Positions 48,238 to 59,764 of a DNA stretch of 64,000 nucleotides are shown here, piece after piece (within the stretch, counting starts at the first letter, position 1; every line of letters begins with the position of its first letter). The notes beneath the pieces are model-generated. The model had not been told where the DNA came from. It worked only from the letters and a program-made list of their open reading frames with translations, and did not search any database. This DNA comes from Mesodorylaimus sp. YZB2_4 (lineage: Eukaryota; Nematoda; Enoplea; Dorylaimida; Dorylaimidae). The DNA lies in NCBI GenBank assembly GCA_030248295.1, contig JASANH010001401.1, positions 1 to 64,000 of the forward strand. Direction: 5' to 3'. Both the position numbers and the translations under genes were made by a program.

Positions 48238-50886
48238 TTACACCATGTCACTGCTTATCAGATCAAAATGTTTAAAGTTGATGTCTTTGATAAATTGCGT
48301 GCAGTCATCGGCGAATGTATAAGCGAAACAGCGGCATTCCATAGTGCTCTTGTTGTAGTCGAAACTGGCGCACATGTGAGGACGCATAAGACAGGCTTTG
48401 CCACATTCCATATGGTCCGTGGTGTGGGTGGTTTCGAATGGAACGAAGGCCAAACGCCCGTTTTCAGGTGCTGGCAAAAAGCGTCCGACTCGATAACAAG
48501 CTAAAATAAGTGTGCATTGGACTCTGTTGGGATTGAAGGATAGGTCCTACCTGCGGGTGGAGCAGTAGAATCGGCTGCATGTGGTGCGGATGGCGGTGGA
48601 GGTGAAGCATGGCCTGAAGAACGAAGGACGAATGTATACGGTAGAGCTGCTGTGGGAAGGGAGTAAGCCTGCGGATGCTGCAAGAGTCGAAAAATAAAAG
48701 TGTCTATGGTTCGGGCACTGATCCTCAGTCGCTCGTATTACCTTGATTCCCGTGGGTACCACTATGACTCGTCGGAGCATGTTCTGGTGCCATGATGCCC
48801 GAGGAAGGTGCGTTGTGTGCTATCGTCGAGCTAGCTGACGTTGCCCCTGTTGAATAGGCGCCAGCATTTGGACCACTGGTCACGAGAGGGACGGTATGGG
48901 TGGGCGTGTGCGAGGAATGGTGAGGAAGGTGAGAACTGTGCTCCGAGTGTATAGTGGGCACAGTGTGAGGTGGTGGAGGCTTTGAAGTGGCGTGATCACT
49001 TGCTGGCGGGTTTGTGCCTGTAGCAGACCAAGAGGCAGCATGGTCCGGATGGGCATGGGTGCTTGTTGATGGCAGAGTTGTTGGATGGCTAGTTGTGGTT
49101 GTGGGTGCAGGTGCTCCGGTTGATGGATTGGCTGGAGCAGCAGTTGCATGCGCTGAGGTATGTGCAGCAGCCAGAGTTGAGTGGACATGTGCCACTGTCG
49201 GGGCACTTGTTGCAGCCACTGTCGTTGGATGTGGGACCGTTGTTGGAGCAACGGTAGGAGCGAGTGTTGGGGCAACTGTAGTAGGTGCGGCATGAGCGAC
49301 TGTCGGAGACACAGTTGCAGCATGTGTTGTTGGAGCATGGGGAGCAGTCGTTGGAGCAGCAGTTGAAGGAGTAGTGGCCGCCGTAGTTGTTGCTGCAGGA
49401 GCCGTAGTTGTAGTTGTGGTGGGTATCGCCGTCGTCGTCGACGTAGTACTAGTGGTAGCTGTTGTTGTTGTTGTTGTCGTTGACGTCGTTGGTGGAGGCG
49501 TGGTGCTTGAAGTACTCGTAGTCGGTGTGGTTGCTGCCGCAGCTATAGAATATCTAACATTCTAAACCAAACACTAGCAAAGTGGGCAGACACATACGTG
49601 TTGTAGGCATGTTGTACAAGCAGACGCCGTTCAGTCCGCTCTCGCAATCAACCATGATCCACTGATAGGCGCTAGTCTCATAGTCTTGCTGTACACCCAC
49701 ACAGTTACCAGCCCATTCGCCAGGCGTACCAGGATTGTCTTTGGCCCAAGGCGCCCAGTCCTTGTCAGGGTCGTATACATCGCCATTGGAGTATTTGAAT
49801 TGTTTGGCTTCAGTGTCGTAGTACAGTCCGATCCAAAAGTTGGTCAATTGGAATCCCAGCGCGCTGAAAATCAGATAATGGGCAGAATATCGAAAACCGC
49901 TAATTCTGTCGCTTACTATTCAGCGTAATGCCACATCCAGGCATCCTTGGTGAACAGAACGTAGCTATTATTAGCTACACATGCTGCCGTGGCGTCCTCA
50001 AATGTCATTGGATCTTGGCTATACTTCATGCAATTTCCAGCGAATGCCATCAAACCAGGCGGACAGGCTAGGAAACAGAACCCAGCTCATGGTTATCACA
50101 ACGCCAAAGAGAGAACAATCTAGCCACTTACTGACATTGGGGAAGGAGGGAAAGGTGAAAGGGGTTCCTGCAATATACCCTCGATTAAGTATGTGATCGG
50201 CTACTGTAGATCACAGATTCTTACCTGTTCCAATGGTGGTCTAAAAAAGTAACGTTGTGAGCTACACATGGACCCTTAGCGCCACTACTATTTTTATCGT
50301 ACCTGTTGTGGTTTGATACAAACTCCTGTCATTGCCTGATTGCATGACACAGTGAACCAGAGGGGCTTGTTTTCCTGTTTGGTGTCTATTTTGACCACGA
50401 CACACTCCCCAACTTTAGTGTTTGGTTGGTTGGTTCCCCATGGCGCCCAATCTTTTTCTGGATCATACGGCTGGCCGTCACTCCAACTCCACGTTCCACT
50501 GGCTTTATCATAGTGCAGGCCAAACCAAACGCTGGTCAGCTGTGCAGTGGGAATGGCTCTGCGTGTTGGCTAGGTCATTGTAAAAGTTATTGGACGGAAC
50601 GTTCGATGACTTACCCGCCGGTTGCTTGATCCCACAGATCTTTCTCCTTCATCACGATTAGGCTGGCATTATCGCTGGCGCAACTCGCTTGAGCCTTTTC
50701 CCACGGAACTCGTTGACCCATCATAACGCACATTCCCGCCATGGCGCTGTAGCCACTCGGACATTGGGCTAGAAAGGAGCTTCAGGATATCGGTGATTCA
50801 AATAGTCTCGCTTGCGTACCTTGACAAAAATGACAGAAAGTCAGAAAGATGAAGGCCAAAATTGCCACGGAATATTGCGATGCCAT
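48238..50886 (-). CDS. Lectin gene F: signal, CTLD, CTLD, mucin stalk, PAN
   Basis: Starts at 50886 (MASQYSVAILAFIFLTFCHF, signal peptide). CTLD1: CPSGYSAMAGMCVMMGQRVP, VWFGLHYDKASGTWSWSDG, PEKDWAPWGTNQPN and GVCIK. The TTIGTG linker and PFTFPSFPNV follow. CTLD2 (about 50080-49605): CPPGLMAFAGNCMKYSQDP, FWIGLYYDTEAKQFKYSNG, APWAKDNPG and GVCLYNMP. Stalk exons about 49545-48745 and 48680-48555 are rich in Thr, Ala, Pro and His. The PAN exon (48500-48238) has CGKACLMRPHMCASFDYNKS, ECRCFAYT and FKHFDLISSDMV. CTLD sequences are nearest to gene A, pointing to a dispersed duplication pair. Confidence 0.85.
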
Positions 50887-52270
50887 GACTGTACGATTGC
50901 ACTGTAAAACGAGGTCCGAACAGACGGCTCTACGTTACCAGCGCCTGATATCAAATCTTTTCGATGTGCTCTCCACCAGGTCAGGCCTTTCAGTTGGTAC
51001 GCATGGGACTGGTTTCCAGGCTCAGCTTGACAACAATTAGCCGTTGTTTTGTAAGTTATACGTTGGAACAGGATGGTCTGCTCCGCCGAAGCCATTTGGA
51101 ATCTATGTGAGTGATATGACGGCATAAGATGTGGCTGACAGGGCGAGGAAAACAATAGGGATATGCTCATAGGGTGCTGACCAGCGGAGAGGGAACGAAG
51201 GGAGGGCTGTCCATGGCAGAAAGACTACTCTGCAGATTGTCCCTAACGTAAAATTATGTCTGCTACTTTTCTTTCAAATTGAAGAAAAGAGTTTGGTGAG
51301 GTTTTGCGGTCTGCATTGTGTACATATCTATATTTGTGCTCGCATTGAATCAGTTCTGACTTAGGACACGTGCAAGCCTTATTGACATTACGAGCTGGCC
51401 TCTCCTATTCAGCTGCTTCGTAAAACTTTTTCGATCGGACAATGGCGTCGCAGATACGCAAGGCTACTTTTCTTATCCGACCGTCATCTACTGTACTTAA
51501 CAATAAGTCAAGAATGTAGCATTTCCCATTTTCTACGCATCACTGCTAGAGGCGCGGGTAAGACACAATAGCTAAAGCCCTGCGCCCTTTCCGCTTATAA
51601 ATCGCAAGGTAATTATCCCAGCTCAGTTAACGGCTCGAAGGAGGTATGAAGAGGATAATCCCTGACATACCTGACTGCAAGCCATTTAATCGTTCGATTG
51701 ACGCACGACCTAAATTTACCCTCCCATTAATCGCCCACCGGATGGATTTCTTCGTGCACAGTGTAAATGTCGTTTGTGCGATAACACCCAGAATTGAGGC
51801 TCTCGGCCGGCAGTAAGTGTATGTAGTGTTAGGCGAGATTACGCGGGCTCACCGGAGCTCACTACCTAAGGCAGAGCATAATAAGATACCGTTTTGACAT
51901 AATTACTTTAGCTTCCGCTCCAAGTCTACAATTTTCTCTGACAATATCAGTCGGCAAAAACAAGGTGCAGCTTAATGATGTTGACTCATTCACGGTGTCG
52001 TCTGCTACATGATACGAGTAACTACTAGTCTTCTTTTATCTTCCGTCTTCTACTCCTCCATGGTACCAGTTTAAATTTCAAGCAAGCACGCGCCGCAACG
52101 CAACATACTTACTGTAGATTTGTGTAGGAAATCATACGCTGGTGAAGGAAAGGGAAAGATATTTTATTATGCAATGGATATCTCACGAACACTTGGTACA
52201 ATAAACAGTACTGTATAGAATACGATGCACGTCACTCTATCTGGACATCTAAAAGAAAGCCTGAGCACGC
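50887..52270. other. Intergenic
   Basis: No open frame with domain or splice support across about 1.4 kb. Confidence 0.4.
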
Positions 52271-52750
52271 TCAAAAATTTTTGACGACAGTTTTTATCAT
52301 TGATACAACTTTCACACCAGGAGTAGCAGATTTAGTGCCCAGACGTTGACAATTTTCTCTTGCCTTCTCGTTGGATTTTACTGCCTGGGAATGAGCGCAC
52401 ATGGAAGTCATCGCATCCAAAATGGTGCGAATGTAAGCTTCCCACAGCGATGCTCCTCGAAAGTACAAATTGGCCACATTGTGGTGCTCGGATCTGATCA
52501 TAGAGGACAACACGTCCAATATGCAAGTGTACATCTTTGGTGAGTCGCCAACGCAAACGGGTATACAAAACTTGAGTGTGTTTTCCAAACGAACCAAGGC
52601 TTCTTCGACTCGTTGCGGCAATGGTCGGCCATGCCGATAGTTGTGGTGGCCCATTCGAAGCTTCTCCAGGATCAACTTGCAACGAGACATGGAATCGTGC
52701 ATGGAAAACGGTCTATCAACTTCAGACGGTACCGCTTTGGAATCAGTCAT
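52271..52750 (-). CDS. Helical protein of unknown function
   Basis: The frame starts with ATG at 52750 (MTDSKAVPSEVDRPFSMHD) and runs 159 residues to a stop at 52271. It is predicted mostly helical (RCKLILEKLRMGHHNYR, RVEEALVRLENTLKFCIPV, ILDVLSSMIRSEHHNVANLY, FRGASLWEAYIRTILDAMTS). The frame stays open upstream to an acceptor-like tttttag at about 52810, so an additional 5' exon may exist. No signal peptide and no family recognised. A long amphipathic-helix protein near 16-18 kDa could be a scaffold or adaptor, but nothing decides this. Confidence 0.6.
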   Translation of the reverse strand: MTDSKAVPSEVDRPFSMHDSMSRCKLILEKLRMGHHNYRHGRPLPQRVEEALVRLENTLKFCIPVCVGDSPKMYTCILDVLSSMIRSEHHNVANLYFRGASLWEAYIRTILDAMTSMCAHSQAVKSNEKARENCQRLGTKSATPGVKVVSMIKTVVKNF

Positions 52751-54257
52751 CTTGACTGCGTCTGCTGAACGAAATGTTTGACGAGGCCGCACACCCAACC
52801 AGACAAACTAAAAAGGAGGCGAAGACACTGTCAGAACTGCCGCTACTTAGTCTTTTCGCATCTTTCCGTCCACGCATCTTATATACTCGTACTTAGTCCA
52901 CATCGCGGAGCAATTGCAGCCTACGCTTCGCTCACCAATCGGCGCCCCCAGCTGATTACATCTCGGCAAGCCCGGCAGGTGGGCGAAGTGCTTTGACGAA
53001 GATAAGTGTCACTGATGACACGATACAATACCTGCTCTTGATCGTACCCCTTCCAAGCGATGAACAAGCTAATCAGAACTTGTAGGACGAGCAGCGTAGG
53101 TATGCAAACAACTCAAGGCGGCGTATCTTAACTCTTGGCGCTAAGCTAGTATCGATGCGCTTTATCAGCGCGGATTCAGATTGAGCCGCCGCAAATCACC
53201 CTTCTTAAACCACACTAAAAAGTCGCTAGCAGCTGAGGCCTTTTAAGGTCTATGCTAGTATAGCGCTAATCGGACGGTAAGTTGGAATTCAGTGATAGCG
53301 CCCATTGACTGAGGTCATTAGCGCCTAATGAGTCCGGAAATGATTGGTGACCACTGAAAATGACACAGCAGAGTTTTTATCTTTTTTGTTCCTTTTTGCT
53401 CGAGCTAGTGACCTCACTACTGAAAAAACGCGCTGCGCGCGTATGTTCATTTGCTGGTTCTCATTCTCGCAGCTCCTATTCTTTTACCATAATGACTGCC
53501 CCTATTGTTCCGGCCAGAGAACAATCACGGCATTATGTCGTCAAATGTTACCCATGAACATTCTCATTAGCATTTGGCACGATCAGGGAAGACCCTACCA
53601 CCATGTGATTATCATTATCGTCAATGATTACTTGATTCTTGACACGTCTGCTCTGTTCGTTGCTAGTACTTCTTTAGCATGCCTAGCGAAAAACTGCTCT
53701 TCTGCTGGCAAAGGTCTTGCGAGAACATTGCTCTAGTCTTCTTTGATATGAATCACCAGGGTTCACAAAAGTGCTTCATCCTGCATGCCCTTCTCCCGCG
53801 GACTGATTTAGAGTCCTATCCAACCTGCGCAGTCACAAAGTGTGTGTCTCCAGCTCCAACCAGGACCTCGTCACAAAGCACTGTGCATCCTTCTAGGCAA
53901 ACCTAGCCTGACGACGATTTAACGAATTTTGTTTAGCACCACAAAACTAAACGCTCATTTTTCGTTCAGTCCATCATGGCGCCAGATTTCAAATGATCCT
54001 GTCTATGTCACGTGATCCAAATCAATATCGATTCGGACATACAGCGGCTGATAGCGAAACGTGAAAGACAGTCACTCTTTCGTATTGATTTCTAGACTGG
54101 TGCACGCACTGCTCCGGCACGCCCTTATAAGCCTCCCCGTCTGACCAGAAACAGGCTGGCGACGTGCTCGGGCGCATCAAACGAACCACAAGACCGATGT
54201 TCGTAAATGTAGACTAGAAGAGATTTCTCCTGGAAATTATTATAACCTTTTCCAAAA
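52751..54257. other. Intergenic
   Basis: Open frames such as 53344-53736 lack domains and splice support. Confidence 0.4.
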
Positions 54258-55111
54258 ATGGATCGACTCCTCCCCTTCGCCGTTTTATTCTGTCTAGCCC
54301 ACCTTTTTTCTCTCTCCAGGTCACAAAGTAATATTTTTATAAGGCTAGTCGTGCCTATTGGATGGTTCGAACATGTTTCGTTGTAGGCAAACCCAAAACC
54401 GATGTTAGTTTTCGTATAACTGGAAAGCAATCCAGTCCACAATCGTCGCAAAAATCTTCGGCCACTCAAGCACCGATGCCCAACGAGAATGTGGTGATTC
54501 GAGTTCTGGGTGATGGTTCGAGTAAATATAACGATAGCCGTCTTTCCTGCTATGCGTGCGATTATGAACAGGATGGCGTGTGGTGCAAGGAACCAGCCAA
54601 CAAAAGCCTGTTCAGCATGTCCAGGTGCCCGAATAAGGACGATGTGTGCCAGGTGAGATGGTGGAGAAGATTGACAGCATGGACCAACTGAACCATATCA
54701 TAGGAACCAGCGACTGATAGTAGAATGCAATGGACTTATCACCTTGTGGTGGTGGCGGGATGAGAGTCCGTGTCAAATACGATCTCGATTACCCCCCCCC
54801 CCCCCCCCAACTGATCTAGGTATAACTGCATGACCACATCCACTTTTCTTGTTCAGGTCTGGCATTTCTATTCGACCAATACGGACGAAAATTATGGCCG
54901 AGCCACCTACTATTTCACCCGAGGCTGTTCAGAGACATGCCAACCTGGGTGCACTTCATTGGATGATATGGAACATCGATTTGTTAGCTGTTTTTCCTGT
55001 TGCACGGACAGTTTATGCAACATTGATAGCAAGGCGACAACCGCTTCCCTTTCTAGTTTGTATTTACTCTTGTTTTGTGTCACGTCTTGGCTTTTTACAG
55101 AAATGAGGTAA
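54258..55111 (+). CDS. Ly6/three-finger-like GPI-type surface protein
   Basis: Exons 54258-54327, 54387-54652 and 54857-55111 join in frame (about 196 residues). The signal peptide is MDRLLPFAVLFCLAHLFSL. After a Ser-rich stretch comes a cysteine-rich domain: LSCYACDYEQDGVWC, CPNKDDVCQ|VWHFYS, YYFTRGCSETCQPGC and the closing CFSCCTDSLCN. CC followed by an xxxxCN ending is the Ly6/uPAR signature. A hydrophobic C-terminus (SLSSLYLLLFCVTSWLF) fits a GPI-anchor signal. Such proteins act as small extracellular ligands or receptor modulators; the target here is unknown. A run of about 17 C lies in intron 2 (54792-54808). Confidence 0.8.
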
Positions 55112-55554
55112 TCTTGGCCAGCCGATATATATATGGCATGTGTATAAAACGAAGATTTTATGATGGTTTTGAAGAGCGGAATTCAGTTATTTGATTGTCC
55201 TCTCCTCGAATCTGATCATGAGAATGGCCACCAGTGGTTTAGATAGAGCTACAATGGAGCATCCTTTCGCAATGCCCTCATTTCTGCCAGCCCGCGATCT
55301 CAATCGAGTCCCAATAGACCACTTAACATCAAAGTTTTCTGACATAGGCCAGGCCACAATGAGTTACGCAGACATCTTAGAAATGACCCAGTGCAATACT
55401 TTAACTGGTCATAAAAGTGTATCCACCCGCGTTTGACCTACTTACTAGTTTCACCCTATCCTATCAACTTTACTAAACTGGGAGGGCATCATTTTAGTTT
55501 CGCCCAGTGTCGTGGAATAGTTGGGGTAAGAAAAGTGCTCTAAAAACTCAAAGA
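55112..55554. other. Intergenic
   Basis: No supported feature between the Ly6-like and the ShK-DB genes. Confidence 0.4.
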
Positions 55555-56618
55555 ATGCCCTATTTGGTATCGAGCGCCACTTGTGCGTGGTTTCTACTTT
55601 GGTCAGCCCTATGCTATGCTTCGACTGAGAGTGAGAATGAGTGCAGCGACCACCCTCGATTCGGTTCTGCTTGCAAAAATGTGAATAATCTGAAAGAATG
55701 GTGTAATCGATCGCGGCTACAAGATCGAATTGGGTTCAAGAATAATTTTGCCCAGGTCTGCCGAGCCACATGCGGACTGTGTAATAAAAATGTGGGAAAA
55801 TCAGTAAGTCTGTTCGAAATCCGGCCAGGTTGCTTCTTCTACGAGAATCCTGTACATTGTAGCATCCTTCGACTGACGATCACTTACCTTATTCTACGCT
55901 AACCCCAAACCCAGTTGTGAAACTGGCCTTGATTCGGCCCGGATTCGTCACGGAGAAGCCGAAGAAGGAGGTGAGGAAGACACACAAGGGTGGCCTGTAC
56001 TGATCTTCAGCCTATCTCACAGATTGTGTTCATTAATGGAACTCGCACCCGAGCCCTGTCGAGAGCGGCTACCACACCGAGTACCAATGGTCTGTTCGCC
56101 AACGCAACGACTGCATCGCCACCAGTAAGTGCCCCCTTGCTCGTCCAATCTCCTTAACAGTCTTCTTGTCTTCAGTCATGTGGCCAACCACCATCTTACA
56201 CTCCTTGTCTTCCACTGGCCTACTCCAACCGATTCTTTCAACAATGCTGTCAGGACCTGGGCATTGGACCAGCGTGCCAACACTTGTGCCGCTATGATGT
56301 GAAAGTGGAGGAGGTACCCGTTCATCCCATTACCCATCCCCGGATGACCCCACCATCGTTCTGCTGTAGGTCCAGCTGGCCGCTGCTAAGCAGCAGTGCC
56401 CCTTCAGCATATTGCCGACCTATTTCACCTGCGCCTCCAGGACGAAGAACAACGCTGACTGTTGCCGCGACACTGGGGTTCTTACTGAAGCTGGTCCTCA
56501 GTGCGTACAATTCTGTGATCCGAGTGGTGGTCCATACGAGGGCATCGGCATAAAGCATTTGAAATGTGCCGTGTATCTCGAGGAGATCATGCAGTGCCAT
56601 TGGGCCGGACTCCGATAG
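55555..56618 (+). CDS. Secreted ShK plus DB-module protein
   Basis: Exon 1 (55555-55803) encodes a signal peptide (SSATCAWFLLWSALCYA) and a ShK-type six-cysteine domain: CSDHPRFGSAC, LKEWCN, FAQVCRATCGLC. Short Thr/Arg-rich exons follow (VKLALIRPGFVTEKPKKE, IVFINGTRTRALSRAATTPS). A DB module starts at SCGQPPSYTPC and continues FFQQCCQDLGIGPAC, LPTYFTCASR, NADCCRDTG, CVQFCDP and EEIMQCHWAGLR before TAG at 56618. DB (PF01682) is essentially nematode-restricted. The exon 1/2 junction does not keep frame with the obvious donor (gtaagt at 55804), so that boundary is uncertain. Likely extracellular; function unknown. Confidence 0.8.
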
Positions 56619-57799
56619 TGCTCTTTTGCCAGTGCCTTATCGACTTTGGTCATTGTGCTCATTACAGATCTTGCCAACTAGCTGGCCAGACGTCGGCGTA
56701 TGCGTCCGCCCGACGCACAAAGGTGACCGCCCCAGCGAAGCTATCCATGGGCTTCTCACGCTATCTAATGCCTAATTGCTTAACATGATCTCGCCAAGTC
56801 CCTTCCAGTCTCACCTCCTCCTAGACCCTTAGCACAAGTTTCCTTCCACGCGCTCACTTCCGCCGAGCTCATTTGCCCACTTTCATCGTCTTCATCAGCG
56901 CGAATCGACCAAAAGCTAACGCCCACAGCTTTCCTTCACGCCCCTTCGAGAATTCCTCGCACATTCTATGCCCCCATCCGACTTTACTTTCATACTGTCT
57001 AAAAAAATCACAAAGCGATCTTTCAAGCCCATGGCCACCCAAAACACGAGTGTACAGTAAGCGTGCCATACAGTATAATACACCAAGGGTCAAACAAACA
57101 TGGGTATCATTCGGGGAATCCTAGGCAGAGATACGACAAAAACACAGCTTTCCGTCAAAAAATCCACCCCAATCACATTCCCAAAGAGCTCAGGAAAGTA
57201 CACGTCCAAAAATATAGCAACACGAGACTTGGTAATCTCAACAAAACAATGGCCAAGTGCTATCAAGAATAGTGAGAATGAACACAATTTGACTCGTCCT
57301 AATCAAAAGCCTCAGGGTAGAATAGCTACCAACCGTCAAAAATAACCCTAGCCAAAACGTGTCGAAAACGTATTTACACCAACAAACCGAACGACAAGAG
57401 CACTAAAATCAATCCTGCATATAAAAGCGGATGGTTCTTCCTAATGCTGAAAAAAGCTAGCAAAGTTAAAGCCGCCTAGCCCCAATTCTAACGCCCGACT
57501 AGATAAGCATTAACATCCCCAAAATGTACTGTACAGTCCCCAGTTGATCCCGAAAAAACGAAGCTAACTACCAAATTATGCCTTGCGTTACATGCAGTGA
57601 GTGAATAAGAAGTGCTGTCTGCGAAGCGTACTGCTCTGACGAAACGACAAATAGTTCGGCAAGAACCAAATTTACGTGCGTACAGTCGATGAAGCGAGCC
57701 ACAGCGGACACCAATTACATCCGTATTCCCGCGTCGTCCGAAAAAACCTCAAGTGACAGCAGCAGCTGATGCAGCAGAACGGCCAAAGTGTTTCTTGAC
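56619..57799. other. Intergenic between convergent genes
   Basis: A-rich DNA with no supported gene; includes the 3' flanks of the ShK-DB (+) and SPSB (-) genes. Confidence 0.4.
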
Positions 57800-59162
57800 T
57801 CATTGGTAAAGCAAATATTGCTTCAACGCCGGCGGTAAGTTCAATGCGGTTACACAATGTAATCGATCCTTGCCCAACTGGCGTCTAATCACGCGACGGC
57901 AAACGTCCATTAATGGCAGCGGCTCGGCTGTAAAGAAAACGTGTTATTGTAGACAAGATCAAAACACATTAAAAGCTAACTTACGATCGAGGCCACCCAA
58001 ATATCGCATCGTGATCTCGCAATGGCCCCAAACAGCCGACACAATAGGATACAGTTTCTTTCCCTTCAGTCCCCGGAACGCCACACCCAAGTATTGACCG
58101 TCGGCGGCGAAGGAGAGCGTGCCTTCATCCATATCCAATATTACCAAGAACGTATCTGGTACGACGAAATTATCGGCCAGTTCCGCCACAGCTGCCGCAG
58201 CTTGCTGCTGGTTCTGAAGAATGTTATTAATGGCTCCGTTTGGCTGACGAGCGTTCGGAGATGCTTGGGCATTATTTTGCATTTGGCCGCCGCTGGAGGA
58301 CGATGGAGATACCGACGCTGACGACGTCGATGCCGCAGCAGCTACGCCCAGAGCCGCTGCTAAAATCGATGGATACGTAACAGGAGTCTGATTTTTGCTG
58401 TCGTGATACAGTTTGTTTCGACCGAGATCCCAGCCCCAAGATTCCGTCGACGAACCGACCAGCGAGCAATAACCAACAGCGTGCAAGGGAGCATCCGCAG
58501 TCGCCACACCAACCACTGCGTGTGTGCCACGTTGACGAGCCGACCAAGTCATTTCCCAAACATGGAATCCACGTGTGTATCCCACTTTGCCACGAATACA
58601 ATCAGTACTTTGCGCCACCGGATGTCGATGAAACGTCAGTTTGTCATCTTCTTTGACAAAAATGTTCAAACTTCTATCTTCTGCGTTCCACGCGTGAGCT
58701 TCCTGGAAAGCGAAACGTACTGTCGTATTAAGTAGAGATCTACCCCGCAGCTTAGGGAAGGAAGCCCGCAGGAAAACATAGCAACTAAATTTAGCGCAGC
58801 ACCTGCACGTTCTATGCGAAATGAACGATCTAGACCGAATAGTGGTCGCGTATGTACCCACTTACACCGGCATACACAAGAACTAAGAGGCGTCAACGTA
58901 CCTGAATTTCTTTCGGCAGGGGAGGCAAGGTCAGAATAACATCGAGCCGACTGGGTCTAACAAAATCTTGATACAAAGCCAGTAAACAGTCAGTTCCTTG
59001 AAGATTCCCAAAAGCGGAGGTGCTGGCACCGTCAGCCGAAGCCGCCGCCGCAGCTGCGGCTAAAGCTCGACGGTAATGTTCGGGCAGAAACTGATTCGCC
59101 GCTGCTACGTTGCCATCTCGACTTCCTGTTCGATTCATTCCTCCCGACACTTTCTGGCCCAT
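57800..59162 (-). CDS. SPSB1: SPRY domain/SOCS box protein (SPSB1/4-like)
   Basis: Exons 59162-58902, 58702-57985 and 57927-57800 join in frame to 368 residues. It opens [10 protein letters not shown], then an Ala-rich loop, then [17 protein letters not shown]. The SPRY domain contains [81 protein letters not shown] and [18 protein letters not shown]. Exon 3 encodes a SOCS box ([19 protein letters not shown] to [12 protein letters not shown]). SPSB proteins recruit substrates to an Elongin/Cullin-5 ubiquitin ligase. An Ala/Ser/Gln low-complexity insert of roughly 75 residues interrupts the SPRY domain after NQTPVTYP. Assignment to SPSB1/4 (Drosophila gustavus) rather than SPSB2/3 is by overall similarity. 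Confidence 0.92.
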
Positions 59163-59708
59163 CTTGCTACCGCTAGGGATCGGATTACGTTTGGAATCCA
59201 GGAATGTACCTGGAATTCAAAGCCATTAAGATTGATCATACACCACGATTGCGCTACAACCTACGTCGACATATCTGACACACGTACCTGGGGCAGAAAC
59301 GAACGCATACAAAGATTTTAAAGGGCACTTTGAGTCGATTTAATTATGCTCGCTATTGAACCAACCGCACTTTTCCTGGTTCGAGATCAACAATGGCGAT
59401 TCTTGCTATTAGCGACAACTGAAGAGCCACGTATCATCGATCCGGACGAAAATGCCAAACACGAACAACACCACAAAACAATAGAATAAAATCCGGTTTA
59501 CGGCCCCTTACTAATCGTTAGCCAGGTGTATAGAAAATGTGTTGGTTCCTTGCACGGCCGTGGTTCCTTGGTTCCTCGGTTATGCGCACGCGATTGGACC
59601 ATTCTTCTGACATAAGCAGTCGGCGAGTGACAAGAAAAGCGGCAGATTCAAAATTTTAACAGCCCCGTTCACAGTTGGTGACAGGCAGAGTCGTCGAATT
59701 TTATCGCC
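59163..59708. other. Upstream flank of SPSB gene
   Basis: No gene seen; precedes the hammerhead-like motif. Confidence 0.4.
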
Positions 59709-59764
59709 GTCAAGTTCAGTCAAAGATTTCTGATGATGTCTTAAGATGAAAGACGAAACGTAGA
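59709..59764 (+). ncRNA. Hammerhead-ribozyme-like motif
   Basis: Core elements occur in order: GTC (59709-59711), CTGATGA (59730-59736), a hairpin gtctt/aagac (59738-59753) and GAAAC (59755-59759). Stem I could form from aagtt and gattt. One extra T separates CTGATGA from stem II and stem III is only about 3 bp, so activity is doubtful. An aataaa follows at 59772. It may be the decayed terminal part of a retroelement. Confidence 0.3.
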
